Below are positions 54,574-62,668 of a stretch of 64,000 bases of DNA, piece by piece. The notes beneath the pieces were generated by a model. That model worked only from the letters and a program-made list of their open reading frames with translations. It was not told where the DNA came from and searched no databases. Each line of letters starts with the position of its first letter. Position 1 is the first letter of the stretch. The translations under genes and the position numbers were made by a program. Source of the DNA: JAEYZM01 sp943372195 (GTDB taxonomy: Bacteria > Bacteroidota > Bacteroidia > Sphingobacteriales > Sphingobacteriaceae); the NCBI GenBank assembly GCA_943372195.1, contig CALRXS010000010.1, forward strand, positions 46,761 through 110,760, given 5' to 3'.

Positions 54574-56961
54574 ATGTTTAAAAAAATCATTTTAATGGCT
54601 GGTTTTAGTGCTATGTCATTATTAGCTTCGGCACAAAGTAAAAACATCACTTTTAAATCTAGAGTAACTTACCCGGGTATGTCAAATATTTGGGGCTTTA
54701 AAGATACTACTGGTAAAGAGTATGCATTAGCAGGCGCAACTACACAATTATCAATAGTTGACGTAACTAACCCGGCAGCACCTGTAAAGAAATTTGCAGT
54801 ACCTGGACCGAATTCTACTTGGAGAGAGATTAGAACGCACGGTCGTTATGCATATGTAACAACTGAAGGTGGAGGTGGTGTAACCATCGTTGACTTAAGG
54901 TCTTTACCTGATACGATTTATTATAAGAATTATACGGGTGATGGTGCGGTAACGGGATTAATTGATGCAATTCACGCTTTACATATTGACAATGGCAAGT
55001 TGTATTTATATGGAGGTAATCACCAAGGTGGTAGAGCTAAAGTATTTTCATTAGCTGACCCTTGGAACCCAGTTTATTTAGGCACAGTTTCACAACGTTA
55101 TGTGCATGATGGATATGTTAGAAATGACACCTTGTATTCTTGCCAAATATATGCAGGCTTATTAGAAATAATTGATGCAACAAACCCATCAAACCCGCAA
55201 GTGATAAATTCTCAATTAACTCCTTCTGAGTTTACGCATAATTCATGGATATCGTCAAACAGAAAAGTAATCTATACAACTGATGAAGTAGAAGGTTCAT
55301 ATGTAACTGCATACGATATATCTAATATGCAAGATATTAAAGAATTAGATCGTTACAGACATAATAATTCTGGTTCTATAGCGCATAATACTTATGTATT
55401 AAATGATTCAAGTATAACAGGCTTTAATGCAGATTTCTTGTGGACATCTTATTATACCGATGGTATTACATTAGTAGATGCTACTCGTCCGCATAACCTT
55501 ATAGAAGTTGGTTTCTATGATTCATCACCTAACTCAGGCGGAGGTTTCAGTGGTGCCTGGGGTGTTTATTCATATCTTCCATCAGGTACTGTTTTAGTAT
55601 CAGACATGAACAATGGTATGCACGTAGTTACTCCAACTTACAAACGTGCTTGTTATTTAGAAGGTACAGTGAAAGATGCTAGTAGCAATTTATTATTAGC
55701 GAATGCAAAAATTGAAATTACTGCTGATACCAATGCGAATACATTCACGAAATTGAATGGTAGTTTTGCTACTGGTAGAGCTGATTCTGGATCGTATCAA
55801 GTGGTTGTTTCCTTATTCGGATATTACAACGACACCATTATTGCAGTATTAAAGGAAGGAAAAGTAACTAACTTAAATGTAAGTTTGGTAGCTATTAATA
55901 ATTTCGTAATGAATGAGGTAATTACTGATTCGAATTCAGTACCTATTTCAAATGCAGATGTGTATATATATAATAAATACTTAGGTAATAAATATAACCT
56001 ACGTTCGAATGCAAATGGTGAAGTGAGTATTCCTGTATTTTATTCGGGTGAATATGAATTTATCATTGGTAAATTCGGATACGAGACAATGCATTTACCT
56101 AGTATTATAATTCAAACATCTACTGATCTACCTATACTTAAATTGAAAAATAAATATTACGATGATTTCTATTTCAATAATAATTGGAAAGTAACAGGTG
56201 ATGTTGATAATGGAGGATGGGTGAGAGATGTGCCTATCAAAACAACTAGTAATAATATTTTAGCTAACCCCGACTTCGATGCAATGGGAGATATAGGTGA
56301 TATAGCTTTCGTTACTGAAAATGCTGCTGGTCCGGCTACTTTTGGTGACGTTGATAACGGTGCAGTAATTTTAGAATCACCTTCTATGAACTTAAGCACT
56401 TATACAAACCCATATGTTAATTACAGCAGATGGTTTAGTAATTTAGCTAGTTCAGGAACGCCTAATGATACTTTGAAAATTAGCATCAGCAATGGTACTA
56501 CTACAAAAGTAATAGAGAAGATTTGGGGTACAAGAGATGATAAAGGTACATGGGTAAATAAATCATATAGAATACTTGATTATGTTACTTTATCAAATAA
56601 CATGAAGATCATTGTACATGTTGCAGAAACACCATCAGAACATGTAACTGAAGCAGGATTTGATCGCTTTTTTGTATCAGATTCGGCAGCAGTTGTAGGT
56701 ATCGAAAAAAATAAATCTATAGTTAACTATAGTGTTTATCCGAACCCTAATACAGGCACATCAACTGTTGATTATCAATTCAAGAAATTAGCTAATGATG
56801 CTAGTATTACATGTTATGATATTTTAGGGAATAAAGTTTTTTATAAAGAGTTGACAGAGGTACAAGGACAGGTGAGAGTGGAGTTGGCAACGAGCGGAAT
56901 TTATTTCTTGAAGTTAAGTAATGGACTTGAAGAAAGAGTTATTAAATTAATTGTTAAATAG
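54574..56961 (+). CDS. Choice-of-anchor B protein with extra jelly-roll and T9SS sorting domain
   Basis: 795-residue paralog of the preceding gene. The propeller at about 25-370 has MSNIWGFKDTTGKEYALAG, IVDVTNPAAPVKKFAVPGP and STWREIRTHGRYAYVTTEGG. Two regulatory-like sandwich domains cover about 370-540 (YLEGTVKDASSNLLLANAK, EVITDSNSVPISNADVYIY). Unlike its neighbour, it then has a 160-residue beta-rich region (about 545-705: WKVTGDVDNGGWVRDVPI, GFDRFFVSDSAAV) that looks like a carbohydrate-binding or MAM-like jelly-roll. The C-terminus is a type A sorting domain (YSVYPNPNTGTSTVDYQF... SGIYFLKLS). Probably one operon with its paralog, ending at a strong terminator. Confidence 0.87.
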   Translation: MFKKIILMAGFSAMSLLASAQSKNITFKSRVTYPGMSNIWGFKDTTGKEYALAGATTQLSIVDVTNPAAPVKKFAVPGPNSTWREIRTHGRYAYVTTEGGGGVTIVDLRSLPDTIYYKNYTGDGAVTGLIDAIHALHIDNGKLYLYGGNHQGGRAKVFSLADPWNPVYLGTVSQRYVHDGYVRNDTLYSCQIYAGLLEIIDATNPSNPQVINSQLTPSEFTHNSWISSNRKVIYTTDEVEGSYVTAYDISNMQDIKELDRYRHNNSGSIAHNTYVLNDSSITGFNADFLWTSYYTDGITLVDATRPHNLIEVGFYDSSPNSGGGFSGAWGVYSYLPSGTVLVSDMNNGMHVVTPTYKRACYLEGTVKDASSNLLLANAKIEITADTNANTFTKLNGSFATGRADSGSYQVVVSLFGYYNDTIIAVLKEGKVTNLNVSLVAINNFVMNEVITDSNSVPISNADVYIYNKYLGNKYNLRSNANGEVSIPVFYSGEYEFIIGKFGYETMHLPSIIIQTSTDLPILKLKNKYYDDFYFNNNWKVTGDVDNGGWVRDVPIKTTSNNILANPDFDAMGDIGDIAFVTENAAGPATFGDVDNGAVILESPSMNLSTYTNPYVNYSRWFSNLASSGTPNDTLKISISNGTTTKVIEKIWGTRDDKGTWVNKSYRILDYVTLSNNMKIIVHVAETPSEHVTEAGFDRFFVSDSAAVVGIEKNKSIVNYSVYPNPNTGTSTVDYQFKKLANDASITCYDILGNKVFYKELTEVQGQVRVELATSGIYFLKLSNGLEERVIKLIVK

Positions 56962-56977
56962 TTAAAAGAATTAAAAC

Positions 56978-57014
56978 AAAAAAGGCTTAGTACCCATGGT
57001 ACTAAGCCTTTTTT
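56978..57014. terminator. Bidirectional terminator between choice-of-anchor B gene and purS
   Basis: Perfect 17-bp arms (aaaaaaggcttagtacc / ggtactaagcctttttt) around the 3-bp loop cat. A-run on the left and T-run on the right allow termination from both strands. It serves the plus-strand gene at 54574 and the minus-strand purS at 57028. Confidence 0.92.
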
Positions 57015-57027
57015 TATGATCTAAAAA

Positions 57028-57279
57028 TTATAATTGTTTTAATTCGAATTCATATGATTCCATAATCATATTAGCAAGTAAGTTCTTGCATGCAGTATCA
57101 ACTTTCTCTCTAGCTTCAGCTTCTGTAGCAGCTTCTATTTCTAAAGTGATGTGTTTACCAATTCTTACATTTTGTACTTCTGGTAGACCAATATTTTTCA
57201 TACTACCTGTTACCGCTTTACCTTGAGGGTCAAGAATTTCCTTAAGGGGCATTACATTGATTTCAGCTTGAAATTTCAT
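57028..57279 (-). CDS. purS: Phosphoribosylformylglycinamidine synthase subunit PurS
   Basis: 83-residue small subunit of the three-part FGAM synthase (PurLQS) of purine synthesis; it bridges the glutaminase and synthase. Typical motifs: KEILDPQGKAVTGSMKN, VQNVRIGKHITLEIEA and AREKVDTACKNLLAN. PurQ and PurL are not in the window. Its ATG overlaps the pssA stop by 4 bp (ATGA). Confidence 0.93.
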   Translation of the reverse strand: MKFQAEINVMPLKEILDPQGKAVTGSMKNIGLPEVQNVRIGKHITLEIEAATEAEAREKVDTACKNLLANMIMESYEFELKQL

Positions 57280-57986
57280 ATACTTTTAAATTTTTGCACG
57301 AAAATAATCGATAATAAGATGTATAAAACAATTATCATCGGAACTGCTGCAAACTTAAATAATATTATTAGCAATAAAGAAAGAGCTAATAAAATGTATC
57401 TGAAATTATTTTGCGACCATGATAATGATTTGAATTTCAACGAAAAGAGAGAGATCTCTGAGACTAATAAATATGAGAAACCAAATGTTAAGAATATCAA
57501 TATTATGGGCTGTGTTAAAAACATCAAACTCTCGATACCTTGATCATAGATAAAAGGCAGACTAACAAAGAATAAGGTATTCGCTGGTGTTGCCAATCCG
57601 ATGAAATTCTCTGTTTGTCTCGTATCAATATTAAACTTAGCTAATCTCAATGCCGAGAATACAGTTATAACAAAGCCAGCATATGCTAAGATCTCTGGTA
57701 AACCATGTGCTTCTAAATTTGACTTTAACATCATATAAACAAACACCCCAGGTATTAATCCGAAGCTCACCATATCTGCCAATGAATCTAATTGCTTACC
57801 AATCTCTGAATAAGCGTTCAATACTCTAGCTAAAAGTCCGTCCATGAAATCAAAAATTGCAGCCAACAAAATAAAATAAGCAGCTGTTTTTAAATCTCCT
57901 TGTACTGCAAAAGTCAAAGCAATGGTTCCCGAAAAAAGATTTAAGCAAGTAATAAAATTTGGAAGGTGCTTAATCATTGCAATCAA
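57276..57986 (-). CDS. pssA: CDP-diacylglycerol-serine O-phosphatidyltransferase
   Basis: 236-residue inner-membrane enzyme that makes phosphatidylserine from CDP-diacylglycerol and serine, leading to phosphatidylethanolamine. The CDP-alcohol phosphatidyltransferase signature is complete: DGLLAR, eight residues, G, three, D, three, D (in GLLARVLNAYSEIGKQLDSL and the following AD). About seven hydrophobic segments. The Met three residues downstream (MIKHLPNFIT) may be the true start, since it matches the usual family N-terminus. Starts 2 nt after rho. Confidence 0.94.
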   Translation of the reverse strand: MIAMIKHLPNFITCLNLFSGTIALTFAVQGDLKTAAYFILLAAIFDFMDGLLARVLNAYSEIGKQLDSLADMVSFGLIPGVFVYMMLKSNLEAHGLPEILAYAGFVITVFSALRLAKFNIDTRQTENFIGLATPANTLFFVSLPFIYDQGIESLMFLTQPIILIFLTFGFSYLLVSEISLFSLKFKSLSWSQNNFRYILLALSLLLIILFKFAAVPMIIVLYILLSIIFVQKFKSI

Positions 57987-57988
57987 AT

Positions 57989-59614
57989 TTAGCTATTCAT
58001 TGAAATTAAAAATTCTTCGTTCGATTTGGTGCCTCTCATCTGGTGTTGTAAGAATTCCATCGCTTCAACAGCGTTCATATCTGCTAAGTGATTTCTTAAT
58101 ATCCACAACCTTTGTAATACATCTTTATCTAATAATAAATCATCTCTACGTGTCGATGATGAGTTGATATCGATAGCAGGGAATACACGCTTGTTAGCTA
58201 ATTTACGATCTAATTGTAATTCCATATTACCAGTACCCTTGAATTCTTCAAAGATTACATCATCCATCTTTGAACCTGTCTCTGTTAATGCTGTTGCGAT
58301 AATTGTTAATGAACCACCGTTCTCAATTTTTCTAGCAGCACCAAAGAATCTTTTAGGTTTATGTAATGCATTTGCATCGACACCACCCGATAATATTTTA
58401 CCTGATGCCGGTGCTACTGTATTATATGCTCTCGCTAAACGAGTAATTGAATCTAATAATATTACCACATCGTGTCCGCTTTCTACCATTCTCTTCGCTT
58501 TCTCTAACACTATGTTGGCGATTTTTACGTGACGCTCTGCAGGTTCGTCGAAAGTAGAACTTACTACTTCTGCACGTACACTTCTTGCCATGTCTGTCAC
58601 CTCTTCTGGTCTTTCGTCAATCAATAAAATGATTAAATATACCTCCGGATGATTGGCTGCAATTGCATTCGCCACATCCTTCAAAAGTACTGTCTTACCA
58701 GTCTTTGGCTGAGCAACGATCAATCCTCTTTGTCCCTTACCAATAGGTGCAAACAAATCCATTAATCTTGTTGAATAATTATTCGGATCTGAGAATAAAT
58801 TGAATTTTTCAAATGGGAATAGAGGTGTTAAATAATCGAAAGGTACTCTATCTCTAACCTCTGAAGGAATACGACCATTGATAGTTTCTACTCTTACTAA
58901 TGGGAAATATTTTTCTCCTTCTTTCGGCGGACGAACACTACCTCTTACAGTATCACCTGTTTTCAATCCGAATAATTTTATCTGAGATTGCGATACATAT
59001 ATATCATCTGGTGATGTTAGGTAATTATAATCTGCAGATCTTAAGAAACCATAACCATCAGGCATAATTTCTAATACTCCTTCGTTTACAATTGAATTGT
59101 CGAAATCTAGAGTGTTTAATAAAGATTCTGGATTGTTTCTTGGATTGCGATTGTTGTTTCTATCGAATCTATTGTTTTTATTTCTATCGAAAGGTCTATC
59201 TGTAGTAGCACCTTCATTTGCATTTGTTTCTGAACTGGCTTCAGTGTTTTCGTTTTTATTTTCGTTAACTTCTGAAGTATTGTTAGAGATATTCTCTGTT
59301 GTGTTTCCTGAATTATGATTAGAAGAGATCGGAGCTTCTTCCATTTCTGAAATTGGCTGAATCATTTCAGCAGCTAATTCTGTTTCTTCTTTAGCAGCTT
59401 TTATAGATCTTTTTCTTTTAGGTTTTTCTGCACCTGCACTTAATTCTTCATTGTTATCTACTGGTTTAGTAGGCTTTGCATCTTTTTGTTTATCCACAAT
59501 TTTATAAATAAGTTCTTGTTTTCTTAATTCGTCGTAATCATTGATTTCTAAATCTTTTGCTATTTGACGAAGTTCCGACACGAGTTTGTCGTTCAAAGTT
59601 GTAATATCGTACAT
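57989..59614 (-). CDS. rho: Transcription termination factor Rho with long disordered N-terminal insert
   Basis: 541-residue hexameric RNA helicase. Rho_N domain at about 1-45 (LNDKLVSELRQIAKDLEIND). Residues about 50-170 are a low-complexity insert rich in Asn, Glu, Lys and Arg (NNTSEVNENKNENTEASSET, FDRNKNNRFDRNNNRN). The cold-shock RNA-binding domain at about 180-250 has LEIMPDGYGFLRSADYNY. The ATPase domain follows, with Walker A AQPKTGKTVLLKDV, Walker B VVILLDSITRLARAYN, and Q/R-loop segments. It is about 120 residues longer than E. coli Rho. Long Rho inserts of this kind occur in Bacteroidota. Confidence 0.97.
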   Translation of the reverse strand: MYDITTLNDKLVSELRQIAKDLEINDYDELRKQELIYKIVDKQKDAKPTKPVDNNEELSAGAEKPKRKRSIKAAKEETELAAEMIQPISEMEEAPISSNHNSGNTTENISNNTSEVNENKNENTEASSETNANEGATTDRPFDRNKNNRFDRNNNRNPRNNPESLLNTLDFDNSIVNEGVLEIMPDGYGFLRSADYNYLTSPDDIYVSQSQIKLFGLKTGDTVRGSVRPPKEGEKYFPLVRVETINGRIPSEVRDRVPFDYLTPLFPFEKFNLFSDPNNYSTRLMDLFAPIGKGQRGLIVAQPKTGKTVLLKDVANAIAANHPEVYLIILLIDERPEEVTDMARSVRAEVVSSTFDEPAERHVKIANIVLEKAKRMVESGHDVVILLDSITRLARAYNTVAPASGKILSGGVDANALHKPKRFFGAARKIENGGSLTIIATALTETGSKMDDVIFEEFKGTGNMELQLDRKLANKRVFPAIDINSSSTRRDDLLLDKDVLQRLWILRNHLADMNAVEAMEFLQHQMRGTKSNEEFLISMNS

Positions 59615-59687
59615 TGAATTTTAATTAAAAATACTTTCCACTATAGAAATCAACACAATAAGTTAATAGGGTTTGATTGTTATTTGA

Positions 59688-59735
59688 AATGTTAATGGGG
59701 GGTGTTAAGAAGATTAACACATTGCAATGTTAATG
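59688..59735. promoter_or_regulatory. Direct repeats flanking a hairpin in the rho-pyrF gap
   Basis: AATGTTAATG occurs twice (59688-59697, 59726-59735), flanking inverted arms GTGTTAA (59702-59708) and TTAACAC (59714-59720). The arrangement suggests a regulatory site serving rho, pyrF or both, but no regulator can be named. Confidence 0.4.
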
Positions 59736-59783
59736 ATAAAAATGAAATAAACAAATTCAGGACAAAAAAATTACATTTATTGC

Positions 59784-59791
59784 TAATTTCG
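59784..59791 (+). promoter_or_regulatory. Near-consensus minus-7 box of pyrF
   Basis: TAATTTCG differs by one base from TAnnTTTG and ends 4 nt before the ATG of pyrF, implying a leaderless or very short-leader mRNA. Confidence 0.35.
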
Positions 59792-59795
59792 CATC

Positions 59796-60629
59796 ATGAA
59801 AAAGAGCACACTTATTGAACAGATAAAACTCAAGAAAAGTTTTTTATGTATTGGCTTAGATACTGATATACAGAAGATACCAGCCTTTCTACATGATTAT
59901 GAAGACCCTATTTTTGAGTTCAATAAGCGAATAATTGAGGCTACAAAAGATTTTTGTGTGGCCTACAAGCCAAATATTGCCTTTTATGAGAGTAGAGGCG
60001 CTAAAGGCTGGTTAAGCTTACAGAAAACGATGGATTTAATACCATCGAATATATTTACCATTGCTGATGCTAAGAGAGGTGATATAGGTAATACTTCTTC
60101 ATTATATGCTCGTGCATTTTTCGATAAAGCAGAATCCGGATTTTCATTCGACTCTGTTACTGTTGCTCCATACATGGGCTCTGATTCTGTAAGTCCGTTT
60201 TTAACTTACCCCAACAAATGGGTCATTCTATTAGCCTTAACATCTAACGAAGGGGCTTCAGATTTTCAGATGATAGAAGACACAAATGGTATAACATTAT
60301 ATCAAAACGTTTTAATCAATTCTCAAAATTGGGGAAATAATGAGAACATGATGTATGTGGTTGGTGCTACACGCCCTGAATATTTTGCTGACATCAGAAA
60401 ATACACTCCGAATCATTTCTATTTAGTGCCAGGTGTTGGTGCGCAAGGAGGTAGTTTAGAGGAGGTGTGTAAATATGGAATGAATGACGAAGTCGGATTG
60501 TTGATTAATTCGTCGAGGGCTATCATTTATGCATCATCCGAAGAAAATTTTGCAGAAAGGGCAGCAGAAGAAGCTCAAAAAGTACAAAGAGAAATGCAAG
60601 CAATACTAGAGCTTAAAGGCTTGATATAG
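59796..60629 (+). CDS. pyrF: Orotidine 5'-phosphate decarboxylase (type 2)
   Basis: 277-residue type 2 OMP decarboxylase, the final step of UMP synthesis. Seen: FLCIGLDTDIQKIPAFL, CVAYKPNIAFYESRGAKGW, the catalytic DAKRGDIGNTSS, VTVAPYMGSDSVSPFL and FYLVPGVGAQGG. Length fits type 2 rather than the shorter E. coli type. Divergent from rho with a 181-bp gap. The DUF2851 gene follows 42 nt downstream. Confidence 0.95.
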   Translation: MKKSTLIEQIKLKKSFLCIGLDTDIQKIPAFLHDYEDPIFEFNKRIIEATKDFCVAYKPNIAFYESRGAKGWLSLQKTMDLIPSNIFTIADAKRGDIGNTSSLYARAFFDKAESGFSFDSVTVAPYMGSDSVSPFLTYPNKWVILLALTSNEGASDFQMIEDTNGITLYQNVLINSQNWGNNENMMYVVGATRPEYFADIRKYTPNHFYLVPGVGAQGGSLEEVCKYGMNDEVGLLINSSRAIIYASSEENFAERAAEEAQKVQREMQAILELKGLI

Positions 60630-60671
60630 TGCATTGATTTTCTTATCTTGTCAATAATAAATATTGATAAG

Positions 60672-61949
60672 ATGAGAGAGGAATTTGTGCAGACGGTATG
60701 GAAATATCAATTATTTGACCGCAATAATTTAAGAACTTCTAATGGTTCAAGCATTGAAATAATTCATCAAGGCTTTTTACAACATCACTCTGGTCCTGAT
60801 TTCTCAGCCGCCCGCATTCTCATTGACGGAATGCTATGGGTAGGTAATGTTGAAATTCACGTGACGGCGAAAGAGTGGAATCATCATCGACATTTTGTAG
60901 ACCCTGCTTATGATAATGTCATACTGCATGTAGTTTATACGGATGATAAGGAAATTTGCAAGACGAACACTGGGCGTGAACTTCCGTGTCTAGAAATATC
61001 AAATAGAATACCCAAAGATATCATAGAACGCTATGAACAATTAGCAAATGATTTCAGAGTTTTTCCATGCGCAAAATTTTGGAAGAAGATACCTTATTCG
61101 GAGATAGATGCTTGGCTGGTACAATTAGCATTACAAAGAATAGAAGAAAAATTAGTTCCAATAAAATTAAGGTTAAACGATACCAAATTTCATTGGGAAC
61201 AGGTATGTTTTGAATTGATTGCAAAGCAACTCGGCTTTCATGTGAATGCTGAGCCTATGTTACGTTTGGCGCGATCATTACCCATAGAAATTATTCAGAA
61301 AAATGCTGATCAGCCAAGGTTAATAGAAGCATTATTATTTGGGCAAGCAGGTATGTTGAATCGGAAGTTTAACGATGTTTATCCGAATCAGTTGAAGCAA
61401 GATTATTTATTTCTAAAAAAGAAATATCAACTCAATGAAATCGATCAAACAACTTGGAAGTTTGCGAGATTGAGACCATTGAATTTCCCGACGATTAGAA
61501 TTGCTCAACTCGCAGCAATTCTGAGTCGTCAAACGAACTTTTTTTATTCATGTTTAACGATGCATGATGCTAATTCTTTATCTGAAATATTCAAAAAAGA
61601 GATAAATGAATATTGGCATAATCATTATGTGTTTGATAAAGAATCGAAGAGGTGTGTTAAAACGCTAGGACAAGATTCAATAGATAATGTATTGATGAAT
61701 ACCATTATTTTACTTTGGTTTAGCTACGGTCAACAAAAGAACGAAAGTACTTATGTTAGTAAGGCTGTAGAATATTTAGAGAAGGCAAACGCAGAAAACA
61801 ATGTGTATACAAATATGTTTAAAGAGCTAGAATTTAGATTTAATAGTGCCTTACAAACGCAGGGTGTACGTTTTTTATGGGAAAACTATTGTGATGAAAA
61901 AAAATGCTTAAATTGCAGTATTGGAATTAAAAGTTTGAATATAACATGA
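60672..61949 (+). CDS. DUF2851 family protein
   Basis: 425-residue cytoplasmic protein of DUF2851, a family common in Bacteroidota without a known function. It starts MREEFVQTVWKYQLFDRNNL and continues HQGFLQHHSGPDFSAARI, GNVEIHVTAKEWNHHRH and VILHVVYTDDKEI. The order of His, Asp and Glu in the first 120 residues resembles a metal-nuclease fold, but that is my inference. A TTG start at 60648 would add eight residues not seen in the family start, so I use 60672. It overlaps the next gene by 4 bp. Confidence 0.88.
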   Translation: MREEFVQTVWKYQLFDRNNLRTSNGSSIEIIHQGFLQHHSGPDFSAARILIDGMLWVGNVEIHVTAKEWNHHRHFVDPAYDNVILHVVYTDDKEICKTNTGRELPCLEISNRIPKDIIERYEQLANDFRVFPCAKFWKKIPYSEIDAWLVQLALQRIEEKLVPIKLRLNDTKFHWEQVCFELIAKQLGFHVNAEPMLRLARSLPIEIIQKNADQPRLIEALLFGQAGMLNRKFNDVYPNQLKQDYLFLKKKYQLNEIDQTTWKFARLRPLNFPTIRIAQLAAILSRQTNFFYSCLTMHDANSLSEIFKKEINEYWHNHYVFDKESKRCVKTLGQDSIDNVLMNTIILLWFSYGQQKNESTYVSKAVEYLEKANAENNVYTNMFKELEFRFNSALQTQGVRFLWENYCDEKKCLNCSIGIKSLNIT

Positions 61950-62170
61950 TACAGTCAGTCATTTCATTTTTTGAAAGAAACTCATTTGGGGTGTGTACTT
62001 ATCTTGCACAAAAATTTAGACTTTCATTGTCGAGAGTTCGTCTGTTTTTTATTTACTCTTCATTTCTCTCAGTAGGGGCGCCCATCATTTTTTACTTTTT
62101 TGCCTTTATAGCTTTAGACATTCGCAAATATGTAAAGCAACGCAAGCGCACGAGTATTTTCGAATTATAG
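61946..62170 (+). CDS. PspC-like small membrane protein
   Basis: 74-residue protein with the layout of a PspC domain: a short amphipathic start (FFERNSFGVCTYLAQKFRLS), the LSRVRLFFIYSSFLSVGAP motif and a hydrophobic segment (IIFYFFAFIALDI), then a basic tail. PspC proteins act in envelope stress responses, but short Bacteroidota forms are unassigned. It overlaps DUF2851 by 4 bp (ATGA). Its stop directly abuts the recX stop on the other strand, with no intergenic base. Confidence 0.7.
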   Translation: MIQSVISFFERNSFGVCTYLAQKFRLSLSRVRLFFIYSSFLSVGAPIIFYFFAFIALDIRKYVKQRKRTSIFEL

Positions 62171-62644
62171 TTAATCGTTACCTCCAATTAAACTTAGTAC
62201 TATATCAGTTTCAAATCCGCGTGAAACCACATAGCGTATAACTTTTTGTTTCTTGATATAGGCATCACTTTCTTTTAATTCACGGTTTTTTTTCTCGATT
62301 AATTGTATAATGGTTTTCTCGTAATCATTAGGGTCTATTAAGGCTAATGCCTTTTTAATACAATAATCACCTACTTTTTTCTGCTTAAGATGTTGCTTGA
62401 TTTTTATTTTACCCCAATGCTTAATTCTGAATTTCCCTCGTGCATAGGTGATGGCAAATCGTTCTTCATTTAAGAAGTTATTATCTATAAGTTCAGTGAT
62501 GATATTTTCTACGTCGTCTTTATGTAAGCCCATATCATAAAGTTTATCACGTACTTCTTGCTGGCTTCGCTCTTGATAGGCACAATACTGCTCGATCTTT
62601 ACTTTCGCAGATTTTTTGTCATAGATCTTTTTTCGATCATCCAT
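62171..62644 (-). CDS. recX: Regulatory protein RecX
   Basis: 157-residue RecX, a modulator of RecA filaments. Three-helix repeats are visible: AKVKIEQYCAYQERSQQEVR with DKLYDMGLHKDDVENII, then LNEERFAITYARGKFRIKHW with GKIKIKQHLKQKKV, then a third at the C-terminus (KKQKVIRYVVSRGFETDIVL). Length typical. recA is not in the window, so it is not in a recA-recX operon. A minus-7 box lies 4 nt before its ATG. Confidence 0.93.
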   Translation of the reverse strand: MDDRKKIYDKKSAKVKIEQYCAYQERSQQEVRDKLYDMGLHKDDVENIITELIDNNFLNEERFAITYARGKFRIKHWGKIKIKQHLKQKKVGDYCIKKALALIDPNDYEKTIIQLIEKKNRELKESDAYIKKQKVIRYVVSRGFETDIVLSLIGGND

Positions 62645-62648
62645 GCAA

Positions 62649-62656
62649 CAAATTTA
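62649..62656 (-). promoter_or_regulatory. Minus-7 box of recX
   Basis: Minus-strand TAAATTTG matches TAnnTTTG exactly, 4 nt before the ATG. A TTG lies 16 nt upstream (62675-62673), inside the murF coding region, as a possible minus-33 element. Confidence 0.5.
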
Positions 62657-62657
62657 A

Positions 62658-62665
62658 TATATTTG
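62658..62665 (+). promoter_or_regulatory. Minus-7 box of murF
   Basis: TATATTTG matches TAnnTTTG exactly, 3 nt before the ATG. It is separated by one base from the opposite-strand box of recX. The minus-33 element would have to lie inside recX; I see no clear TTTG there. Confidence 0.5.
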
Positions 62666-62668
62666 TTT

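Noticed and set aside
57223..57543. Plus-strand 106-codon reading frame across the purS-pssA junction
   Set aside because: It is antisense to two well-supported genes and encodes a low-complexity product with no family features.
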